Below, one piece after another: positions 8,790-16,212 of a DNA stretch of 64,000 nt. Each line of letters starts with the position of its first letter. Positions within the stretch are counted from its first letter, which is position 1. The position numbers were made by a program, and so were the translations under genes. Where the stretch lies: the NCBI RefSeq assembly GCF_014650595.1, contig NZ_BMVG01000007.1, forward strand, positions 124,001-188,000. Reading direction: 5' to 3'. A model generated the notes under the pieces. The model saw nothing but the letters and a program-made list of their open reading frames with translations. It was not told where the DNA came from and did no database searches. The DNA is from Streptomyces alanosinicus. GTDB taxonomy: Bacteria; Actinomycetota; Actinomycetes; Streptomycetales; Streptomycetaceae.

Positions 8790-10158
8790 GGTACTTGGAC
8801 ACCTCGACGTTCTGGAGCACCGCGAGCGCGTCCTCCACCAGTACCGCCGCGTTGAAGTACGCCGTCATCAGGTACGACGTGATGCCCTTCTGGTCCACGC
8901 CCATGTTCTTCATCGCCAGGCCCGGTTCGACCTCGTCGGCGACCTTCGACGGCCGCAGGCCCACCACACCCTGCTCGGCCTCGCCCAGCCGCATCAGCAG
9001 GATCTCGGTCGTCCCCACGCCCGCGCCGCCGGAGAACCGCACCTTGTCCGACGGCAGCAGCGGCACCCCGCGCCAGGTCAGCAGCGGGCTGCCGAAGCGG
9101 GTCTCGATCACCGGGGGCACACCCCGGCGCGTACATTCGCGGCCGAACGCCGCGATCGCCTTGGGGTGGGCGACGAAGTACCCGGGCTGCTTCCACACCC
9201 GTGTCAGCAGTTCGTCGAGGTCGTCGGGGGTCGGCGCGCCGGTGCGGGTCTGCACGCGCTGCCCGGGGGCGACGTTGTTGAAGAGCCCGGACTCCGGGTG
9301 GTACAGCATCGAGGCCTCCTGCCGCTCGCGCAGTGCGTGCACGGTGAGGTTGGCCTGGGCCCGGGTCTGGTCGATCGGCCCGTTGTAGAGGTCGGCGACC
9401 CGGGTGTGCACGCGCAGCACGGTCTGTGCGAGCGTCATGTGGTACTCGCGGGGGGTGTCCTCGTAGTCGACGAACGTCCCCGGCAGATCCGGCTCGCCGA
9501 CGTGGCCCGCGGTGAGGTCCACGGGGACCTCGGCACCGGCCATGACACCGGCGCCGGCGACATACGCGTCCACCGCGCCCCGCAGCGTCTCGTCCCGCTC
9601 GCCGAGCCGCGTGAGTACCGCGCGGTCCAGGCAGAGGGCGACACCGGCGGTCGAGGCCTGCACCCGGTACGGCATGACCTCGGCGCGGGTCCACGCGCCG
9701 AGGTCGAAGAACTGACCGTCGCCGATGACGTCGAGGAGCGCGTCCGCGCCGTACTGCCCGGTCGCGAGCTTCTCCGCGCGCCCGTGCACCATCACCCATA
9801 ACCGGTCCGCGGGCGCGCCCTCCTGGGCCAGCACCTCGCCCGGCCCGAACGTCACCTGGGTGAACGCGCCGGCCAGTTGCTCCAGCAGCGCGTCGTCCGC
9901 CTTGCGCAGATACGGCAGTTCGCGGAGGTCGCCCGCGACGACACACGGCGTGCCGTCGTCCGTCGTGCTGATGCGGTCGTCGCCGAGGACGTACGTACGG
10001 CGCCGGTTGACCCGGTAGACGCCGGACTCGACGTCCACCCAGGGCAGCGCGCGCAGCAGATAGCGCGGCGTGATGCCGCGCATCTGCGGAGGCGTCTTGG
10101 TGGTGCTGGCGAGTTGCCGTGCGGCATCCGGGCCGAGACTCAACCGCTGCTCGCTCAT
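8776..10158 (-). CDS. Family 2 encapsulin shell protein with cyclic-nucleotide-binding domain (EshA-like)
   Basis: 460-residue protein of the family 2B (EshA/SrpI-like) HK97-fold shell group. The first ~75 residues (PDAARQLASTTKT... NRRRTYVLGDDRIST) form the N-arm. Residues about 85-210 resemble a CRP-type cNMP-binding domain (LRKADDALLEQLAGAF ... FGPGEVLAQEG ... VMVHGRAE ... GQFFDLGAWTR). The C-terminal HK97-like part includes TREYHMTLAQTVLRVHTRV-type E-loop/P-domain sequence and ends AVLQNVEVSKYHDYS. The ATG at 10158 has GGAGGAG at ideal spacing, which excludes the longer frame to 10227. It is the first gene of a two-gene operon with the desulfurase. EshA of S. griseus is a known relative. 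Confidence 0.88.
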   Translation of the reverse strand: MSEQRLSLGPDAARQLASTTKTPPQMRGITPRYLLRALPWVDVESGVYRVNRRRTYVLGDDRISTTDDGTPCVVAGDLRELPYLRKADDALLEQLAGAFTQVTFGPGEVLAQEGAPADRLWVMVHGRAEKLATGQYGADALLDVIGDGQFFDLGAWTRAEVMPYRVQASTAGVALCLDRAVLTRLGERDETLRGAVDAYVAGAGVMAGAEVPVDLTAGHVGEPDLPGTFVDYEDTPREYHMTLAQTVLRVHTRVADLYNGPIDQTRAQANLTVHALRERQEASMLYHPESGLFNNVAPGQRVQTRTGAPTPDDLDELLTRVWKQPGYFVAHPKAIAAFGRECTRRGVPPVIETRFGSPLLTWRGVPLLPSDKVRFSGGAGVGTTEILLMRLGEAEQGVVGLRPSKVADEVEPGLAMKNMGVDQKGITSYLMTAYFNAAVLVEDALAVLQNVEVSKYHDYS

Positions 10159-10471
10159 GACGAACTCCTCCCAGGTCGGGGGTGGGAACGAGGAGCGATC
10201 GTCTTCCTGCCGTCCGGTCGGCCACAAGTGTGGATTTATCTGCCCATGGCAGGAATCCTCGCTTTTGCCCGGATTGTAGAAATCGCAAGCAAGCCCGGGC
10301 GGCGTGTGTCGTCGCAGGTCGCGGTGGGCGAGGGCGGCAGGGGATCCCTGTCCGGGTGGAGGTGGTCGTATCCCTGAATCGTCCGTAGAGGACCGAATTT
10401 CATCTCATATGAATGCTTTGTGAATCCCAAAGGGGTGATTATCGCGCCCGCATATGTCCGTCATGTGCCGG
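10159..10471. other. Upstream region of the encapsulin operon
   Basis: 313 bp with lower GC around 10395-10460 (two CATATG sites, CTCATATGAATG and CGCATATGTCC) and a 13-bp dyad CTGCC-cat-GGCAG at 10240-10252. It should contain the leftward encapsulin promoter, but I cannot identify a convincing -35/-10 pair. Confidence 0.35.
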
Positions 10472-11455
10472 TCATAGGCCCGTCACCCGTGCCACCGTGA
10501 ACGGCGGCGTCGGTGTGCCCGGTCCCATCGGGCCGCCCTTGTCGAACTGGGAGCGGACGACGAGCAGGCCGCGGGGGGTGTGGGCCAGGGTGGTGGGGAT
10601 CTGCAGGGCGGGGTCGGTCAGGGTGCGGGTCAGCCGGGCCGCGCCGCCGTCGGGCGAGAGCCGCCAGCGGGTCAGGGTGTTGCTCAGGTTGTGGGCGGCC
10701 CACAGGGTGCGATGGGACAGTTCCAGTCCGTCGCCGTGCGTCAGGTCGCCGCCGTGCAGGGCCACTTGGCGCACCGAGCCGTCGGTCACATCGACCCGGT
10801 ACAGGCCGCCGCCGGTCATGTCGACGACGAACAGCCGGCGTCCGGTGGGGTCGGCGGTGATGCCGTTCAGGGCGTAGGCGTCCGGCGCGCGCGGAGGGAT
10901 CGCTCCGCTCAGGTCGAAGCGGGCGGCCAGGGGTGCCCGGCCGCCGCGGGCGCGGGCCAGGTCGGCCGGGGTGATCCGGTAGACCAACGGCCGGACGCTG
11001 TCGGTGGCGTAGGCCGTGCCGTCCGGGGTGATCACGAGGTCGTTCAGGAAGTGCTGCCCGCCCGCCGGTATCTCGAAGCGGGCGAGCAGGGTGCGGTCGT
11101 CCAGGTCGTACACGTCGATCCCGGCGGTGTGGTCGATGACCCACAGCCGGCCCGCCCGGTCGGCCTTCAGCCCGTTGGCCGTCGTACGGCCGTCCGAGCC
11201 GGCCGGCAGGAAGACCTCGGCGGCGCGGCTGCCGGCGGCGGCGCGGTAGACGGCGCCGGTGGTGAAGGAGCCGACGTACGCGTCGCCCGTGCGGGGGTCC
11301 AGGGCGATGCCCTCGGGGTAGGCGCGGTCGTCGGGGAGGGTGAAGGCGGTGGAGATGCGCGGGCCGGTGGCCGCGGTCGCCCTGGGTGCGGCGACGGCGA
11401 CGGCCGCGGCGGCGGCCCCGGTCAGGAAGGTGCGGCGATGGATCGAACGGGACAC
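10472..11455 (-). CDS. Exported SMP-30/gluconolactonase/LRE-like beta-propeller protein
   Basis: 327 residues from the GTG at 11455, which has GAGG about 9 bases upstream. The N-terminus IHRRTFLTGAAAAAVAVAAPRATA is a twin-arginine (Tat) signal peptide, so the protein is exported folded. The mature part shows repeated propeller-blade sequences (PEGIALDPRTGDAYVGSF, TANGLKADRAGRLWVID, LNDLVITPDGTAYATDS, LNGITADPTGRRLFVVD, GDGLELSHRTLWAAHN) as in SMP-30/Gluconolactonase/LRE proteins. The substrate is unknown. It is divergent from the MarR gene at 11644, whose product may regulate it through the inverted repeat between them. Confidence 0.8.
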   Translation of the reverse strand: MSRSIHRRTFLTGAAAAAVAVAAPRATAATGPRISTAFTLPDDRAYPEGIALDPRTGDAYVGSFTTGAVYRAAAGSRAAEVFLPAGSDGRTTANGLKADRAGRLWVIDHTAGIDVYDLDDRTLLARFEIPAGGQHFLNDLVITPDGTAYATDSVRPLVYRITPADLARARGGRAPLAARFDLSGAIPPRAPDAYALNGITADPTGRRLFVVDMTGGGLYRVDVTDGSVRQVALHGGDLTHGDGLELSHRTLWAAHNLSNTLTRWRLSPDGGAARLTRTLTDPALQIPTTLAHTPRGLLVVRSQFDKGGPMGPGTPTPPFTVARVTGL

Positions 11456-11506
11456 GGCGGGTGCCTCTCGGTTCGGCTGCTCACTATGTGACGTATGCAA
11501 ACCTAG

Positions 11507-11520
11507 ATTAGAACTCTAAT
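11507..11520. promoter_or_regulatory. Candidate MarR operator
   Basis: Inverted repeat ATTAGA-AC-TCTAAT in an AT-rich patch 51 bp upstream of the SMP-30-like gene start and about 120 bp upstream of the MarR start. MarR proteins typically bind such short dyads in divergent promoters. Confidence 0.5.
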
Positions 11521-11533
11521 CATCGCCAGTGTA

Positions 11534-11587
11534 TTAATCTCCGCACGTGCGTTGATCTCCGCACGTGCATTGACCTCCGTCGGGGTG
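11534..11587. repeat. Three tandem 18-bp repeats in the MarR/SMP-30 intergenic region
   Basis: Units at 11534-11551, 11552-11569 and 11570-11587. The first two share TCTCCGCACGTGC and each contains the palindrome GCACGTGC (11543-11550, 11561-11568). The third is degenerate (TTGACCTCCGTCGGGG). The 18-bp period is close to two helical turns. Confidence 0.7.
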
Positions 11588-11643
11588 TTCATCCGGGCCG
11601 AGGCGTCAATGGCCAAGGCGTTAATGTGGTCCGGGTGACCTCC

Positions 11644-12084
11644 ATGCCCGCGTCCGAGCGCCTCGGCTCCCACCTGAAGCGGGCCGAGCAGGCCCTCAAC
11701 GCGACGAAGGCGGCGGTCCTGAAGCCGGCGGGCCTGACCGTCGCCCAGTACGCGGCGCTGCTGCACCTCGACGAGAACCCCGGCATCTCCGCCGCCGCCC
11801 TCGCCCGGCTGTGCGGGGTCACCCCGCCGACCATGAACACGGTCCTGAAGAACCTCCAGGACCGCGAACTGATCACCCGCAGCCCGCACGAGTGGCACAG
11901 GAACGTCCTGGAGACCCGCCTCACGGACGAGGGCCGGGCCGTCCTCAAGAAGGCCGACACCTCCGCCGTGCGCGTCGAGCGGGCCCTCGCCGCGGAGTTC
12001 ACCGCGGCCGAGCGGGACGCCCTCACCGGGCTGATCGCCCGCTGCGTCAGAGTCCTGGAGGAACAGCGCCCGGGAAGCTCATGA
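11644..12084 (+). CDS. MarR-family transcriptional regulator
   Basis: 146-residue winged-helix regulator. The core reads LTVAQYAALLHLDENPGISAAALARLCGVTPPTMNTVLKNLQDRELITR, with a wing after it (EWHRNVLETRLTDEG) and flanking dimerisation helices. The ATG at 11644 is preceded by GGGTGA at suitable spacing; an in-frame GTG at 11626 is an alternative start adding six residues. It is divergent from the SMP-30-like gene and probably controls that promoter and its own. The 3' end overlaps the convergent serpin gene by 38 bp. Confidence 0.85.
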   Translation: MPASERLGSHLKRAEQALNATKAAVLKPAGLTVAQYAALLHLDENPGISAAALARLCGVTPPTMNTVLKNLQDRELITRSPHEWHRNVLETRLTDEGRAVLKKADTSAVRVERALAAEFTAAERDALTGLIARCVRVLEEQRPGSS

Positions 12085-13273
12085 CGGGCTCCGGCGCCGG
12101 ATCCGTCACCCAGCCCGCCACCAGCACCAGCCGGGACTCGCGGTCGACGGCGAAGAAGCCGAAGGGCCGGTCGAAGACGGCCCGGACGACCGTGGACTCG
12201 TAGTCGTAGCGGACCTGCGGCGGCGCGCCGCCCGGTGCCGTCACGACGGCCGTCACCGCCGCCGCCCGGAACCCCAGCGGGCCGAACCGTGCCAGCGCCG
12301 ACTGCTGGGCGGCCCCGATGGCGAGCGGGTAGCCGCTGATGCCGGGGAAGTGGGCGTGCCGGGCGTCCGTGGCCGCCGTCAGGCCGAACAGCGGGGCCAG
12401 CGCCAGCAGATCGTGGTCGGCGCGCACCTCGTACGCCACCGTCCGCACATCAAGCGACAGCGGCTGCGGCGCCATGGCCGGCTGCTGCTCCACCCACAGA
12501 CCCGGCCCCACGTGCCCGTGCGGCAGCGCCCCGCCCCCGGTGAGGGCGAGCGTGCGCTCCACGATCCCGACCCCGGCGGCCAGCACCTGACCCGGCGTCA
12601 TGTGCTCCTCGCCGAGCACCAGATGCACGTCGATGCCGTTGTCACCGGGCACCGTCAGCGCCGTGACGTAACCGTCCGGCGTGCCCGTCACGCCCACCCG
12701 GTCCGGCCGTGGGCCGCGCCGGTGCAGCCCGCGCAGGGTACGGCCCTGCCAGGGGCCGGTGTCCGGCCGCAGCGGCCGCTCGTCGAACGGCTGCCGCCAG
12801 GTCGTGTGCAGCGCGAGGGCGCTCGCCAGCACCATCCGCGCGTCCCGGGTCAGCGCCACCGGCATGCGCTCGACGAGTCCGCCGGTCCGCTCGGCCGCCC
12901 AGGCGTCCAGCCGCTCCTGCGCGGTGACGAGGTCGTCCCCGAACACCCCGTAGGTCCCCGCCGGCACCCCGGCCCGCCACTCCTCGCGCAGCGTCAGCCC
13001 CTCGTGCGTCCACAGGCCGAGCGCCGCGTCCAGACCGGAGACCGCGGCGAGCGCCGCCAGCAACTCCCGTGCCGCGCCCGCCGCCTGCTCGGCCGGCACG
13101 CCCAGCGCCGCCGCCAGCTCCGTCCGCGCCGGGCCCGCCGCGCCGTCCGCCAGAAAGGCCAGCAGCGGCCAGACCCCGGGCGCGGAGTAGACCGTGCCCT
13201 CGGGCAGGGCCTGCGCCCAACGGGCCGTCAGCCCGTTCACCCGGCGGACCGTCTCGGCGCTCACCTTGCTCAC
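12047..13273 (-). CDS. Serpin-family protein
   Basis: 408 residues from the GTG at 13273, which has GGGAG 8 bases upstream; the longer open frame to 13507 has no support. Serpin-type features include VNGLTARWAQALPEGTVYSAPGVWPLLAFLADGAAGPARTEL at the N-terminus in pieces, the ALTRDARMVLASALALHTTWRQPF segment and, near the C-terminus, FDRPFGFFAVDRESRLVLVAGWVTDP, which matches the conserved serpin ending (RPF.F.I.D...P.F.G.V..P). No signal peptide is evident, so it may act inside the cell. Whether it inhibits proteases is uncertain; the region corresponding to the reactive loop (GAPPQVRYDYESTVVRA) is not a typical one. It is convergent with and overlaps marR. Confidence 0.75.
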   Translation of the reverse strand: MSKVSAETVRRVNGLTARWAQALPEGTVYSAPGVWPLLAFLADGAAGPARTELAAALGVPAEQAAGAARELLAALAAVSGLDAALGLWTHEGLTLREEWRAGVPAGTYGVFGDDLVTAQERLDAWAAERTGGLVERMPVALTRDARMVLASALALHTTWRQPFDERPLRPDTGPWQGRTLRGLHRRGPRPDRVGVTGTPDGYVTALTVPGDNGIDVHLVLGEEHMTPGQVLAAGVGIVERTLALTGGGALPHGHVGPGLWVEQQPAMAPQPLSLDVRTVAYEVRADHDLLALAPLFGLTAATDARHAHFPGISGYPLAIGAAQQSALARFGPLGFRAAAVTAVVTAPGGAPPQVRYDYESTVVRAVFDRPFGFFAVDRESRLVLVAGWVTDPAPEPVMSFPGAVPPGL

Positions 13274-13552
13274 TCGTCGCTCTCCCACGCGTTGTTCATG
13301 CGACTCCCCGTCCGGGTGTGCCGGGACCGGTGGCGGATCGTCCCCCGTCCAGGAGCACGGTACCGGGCCTCGTTCCGGGGTGAGCGGAGCCGGGTTCAGG
13401 TGTGAGTGCACCTGTACGGGGGAGAAAGTGCCTGGGTAAAGCCTGCCCAGGCGCCATGTCATCACATCGAGTGATTCTCTGGCCTTTGCTTGCATGGCAC
13501 AACCCACGGTTGCCAGGCTGTTGCTGTCTGTACAACCTGATGGGAGCGGCCA

Positions 13553-14305
13553 GTGACTTTCGGTGAGCAGCCGGCGTACCTGCGTGTCGCGGGTGATCTC
13601 CGCAAGAAGATCGTCGACGGTTCACTGCCGCCCCACACCCGGCTGCCGTCCCAGGCCCGCATCCGCGAGGAGTACGGCGTCTCGGACACGGTCGCGCTGG
13701 AGGCCCGCAAGGTGCTGATGGCCGAGGGCCTGGTCGAGGGCCGTTCCGGCTCCGGGACATATGTGCGCGAGCGGCCCGTGCCCCGCCGGGTGGCCCGCTC
13801 GGGGTACCGGCCGGCCGCCGGGGCCACGCCCTTCCGGCAGGAGCAGGCCGACGCCTCGGTGCGCGGCACCTGGGAGTCCAGCAGCGAGCAGGCCGAGGCC
13901 GGGGCCGTCCTCGCCGAGCGGCTGGCGATCCAGCTCGGCGACCGGGTCATGCGCACCAAGTACCTGTACCGGGAGGCGGGTGAGCCGATGATGCTCTCCA
14001 CGTCCTGGGAGCCCCTCGCCGTCACCGGCCGCACCCCGGTGATGCTGCCCGAGGAGGGACCGCTCGGCGGCATGGGCGTGGTCGAGCGCATGCGCGCCAT
14101 CGACGTCATCGTGGACAACGTCACCGAGGAGGTAGGGGCCCGCCCCGGACTCGCCGAGGAACTGCATGTGCTCGGCGGCGTACCCGGCCATGTGGTCATC
14201 GTCGTCCAGCGCACCTACTACGCCTCCGGCCGCCCGGTGGAGACCGCCGACGTGGTCATCCCGGCCGACCGCTACCGGGTCGCGTACCACCTGCCGGTGA
14301 AGTGA
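13553..14305 (+). CDS. GntR-family regulator with UTRA domain
   Basis: 250 residues. The N-terminal GntR winged helix (LRVAGDLRKKIVDGSLPPHTRLPSQARIREEY in parts, then SDTVALEARKVLMAEGLVEGRSGSGTYV) is followed by a basic linker and a HutC-type UTRA ligand domain (about 95-240), ending ADVVIPADRYRVAYHLPVK. The GTG at 13553 is preceded by GGGAGCGG. This conserved Streptomyces type is often compared with the KorSA/TraR class. Ligand and targets are unknown. The 279-bp gap to the divergent serpin gene should hold its promoter. Confidence 0.88.
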   Translation: MTFGEQPAYLRVAGDLRKKIVDGSLPPHTRLPSQARIREEYGVSDTVALEARKVLMAEGLVEGRSGSGTYVRERPVPRRVARSGYRPAAGATPFRQEQADASVRGTWESSSEQAEAGAVLAERLAIQLGDRVMRTKYLYREAGEPMMLSTSWEPLAVTGRTPVMLPEEGPLGGMGVVERMRAIDVIVDNVTEEVGARPGLAEELHVLGGVPGHVVIVVQRTYYASGRPVETADVVIPADRYRVAYHLPVK

Positions 14306-14753
14306 CGTCCGCTCCCGGGTGCGGGCGGGGACCGGGGCCTCGCGGGTGTGGCCGTCGCGCTCCTGGCGCGTGACCCGTGCGTCTGCGGGCGGAAACGGGC
14401 GCCCGCCGGGTGAGGTAGCGCACACCCTGGCGCCCCGCAGGGCGGTGGACCTCGCTGGCGTGGCCTTCGCCGAGGAGTGGGCGGCCGCCGCAATCCGGCC
14501 GTTTTCCCAGGTGACCATGGGTCACTCCGGTATGCCCCCGACTCGGGACAGCTGCGCTCACGACGGCGCGTTCACTCCCGTGCGCCCCCGGTGTTCTGGC
14601 TGGTTGCGTACCTCTTTGTGAAAAGGCGTATTCGCTGCGTAAAGGTTGGGCGTACGCTCGGGCATATGCGGATTGCGGTTTCCTTAGGGGGAGCAGTCGA
14701 GCGTGGGGGAGAGTGGGGCGGTGCGAGAAGGAGCTGCGCGGGCGGTGGGGGAC
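14306..14753. promoter_or_regulatory. Upstream region of SPOR gene with a dyad operator candidate
   Basis: No convincing gene. At 14511-14525 there is a perfect dyad GTGACC-atg-GGTCAC, which may be a regulator site. A lower-GC stretch at 14600-14690 (CTTTGTGAAAAGGCGTATTCG, in parts) probably contains the promoter of the SPOR gene. An AGGGGGAG motif at 14686-14693 could serve a GTG start at 14703. Confidence 0.45.
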
Positions 14754-14945
14754 ATGAGTGAGGGGACGGTCTCCCTGCCCTGGATCGTGATACGCCAGGA
14801 CGACAACGGCAATCGCTACCGCGTCGGCCGGTACGCGACCCGGGCCGAGGCCCAGAAGATCGCCGACAGCCTCGACGACCGGGGCCACAAACAGCTCTAC
14901 TGGGTCGAGCGCATCGGTCAGAACGGGGACGGCAGCCGCAACTGA
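14754..14945 (+). CDS. Small SPOR-like protein
   Basis: 63 residues (MSEGTVSLPWIVIRQDDNGN..., then RYRVGRYATRAEAQKIADSL and QLYWVERI), matching the small SPOR-domain-like proteins common in Streptomyces. A compact beta-alpha-beta fold with the R-x-GRYATRAEA segment is visible. There is no signal peptide or membrane segment, so it is probably cytosolic. An upstream GTG at 14703 with a good AGGGGGAG ribosome site could extend it by 17 residues, so the start is not settled. The NUDIX gene follows 31 bp downstream and may be in the same transcript. Confidence 0.72.
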   Translation: MSEGTVSLPWIVIRQDDNGNRYRVGRYATRAEAQKIADSLDDRGHKQLYWVERIGQNGDGSRN

Positions 14946-14976
14946 CCGCGCCACACACTCCCGTAGGCTCCGCTCC

Positions 14977-15414
<438 letters not shown>

Positions 15415-15480
15415 GCCCCGCATACGCCGTTCGTGCCACAGTGCGCCCTCCCGCGCGGTACTGCCCCCGGGATATCGGGT

Positions 15481-15942
15481 ATGTGCCCATTAACCCCACG
15501 AAACCGGACATGGGTGGACTCGCTGGCCTGGGAAGTGATCGGCGTGATCGACACCGATGGCGACTGCGCCGAGTGGACCTTTCCCGCGGAACCGGGCGCC
15601 GTGCGCACCGCACGCGTGGCCGTCCGCGGACAACTGCACGGCTGGGACCTCGACTGTCTCGCCGACCTCGCGGCGCTGCTGGTCAGCGAGTTGGTCACCA
15701 ACTCGCTGCGGCATGCCACCGGACCCATCGGCGTACGGCTCGTCCGTCCCGCGGACCTCGACGACACCCTGCTGGTGGAGGTGTCCGACCCGCTCCCCGA
15801 CCCGCCGCGTGAACGCGTCGCCCGCGACGAGGACGAGAGCGGCCGCGGTCTGCAGCTGGTCGCGGGCTCCTCGCGCCGCTGGGGCACCCGGCCCGGAACG
15901 TGCGGAAAGACCGTCTGGTTCGAGCTGGCGGTGCCGGGGTGA
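15481..15942 (+). CDS. RsbW-like ATP-binding (HATPase_c) regulatory protein
   Basis: A single GHKL ATPase domain of the anti-sigma/serine-kinase type, with N-box LLVSELVTNSLRHATG, the D-box (LVEVSDP) and the G-box ESGRGLQLVAG, ending GKTVWFELAVPG. Hundreds of such proteins exist in Streptomyces, some acting as anti-sigma factors. The C-terminal domain of the SpoIIE protein encoded next downstream has the same motifs (LLVSELVTNALRYG, GRGLQLVG), so the two may act in one pathway. The start is uncertain: GTG 15433 and GTG codons near 15544 are alternatives, and none has a strong ribosome-binding site. Confidence 0.82.
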   Translation: MCPLTPRNRTWVDSLAWEVIGVIDTDGDCAEWTFPAEPGAVRTARVAVRGQLHGWDLDCLADLAALLVSELVTNSLRHATGPIGVRLVRPADLDDTLLVEVSDPLPDPPRERVARDEDESGRGLQLVAGSSRRWGTRPGTCGKTVWFELAVPG

Positions 15943-16212
15943 GCCGGAAGCACCAGGGGAGCAGGGGGTGTACGGCAGGCGCTGACGGGTCCCCTGTGCG
16001 CCCCGGGCGCGTGGCCGGCCTCGGCCCGCGTGATTCGAGGGCGTGTTCCCTGGTTAGAAGAGTGGAAGTGTTGTCGCGGAACGGTCCTGAAATCATCTGG
16101 ACCGAGCTGTGATCGTGAACACCGTGTCGTGCGGCACCGTAGTGCTGGATACTGCGGGCAGCCGCCCCTGGTGACCGGTGCCGGGCGCGGTGAGCTGGAG
16201 GGGACGGTTCGC

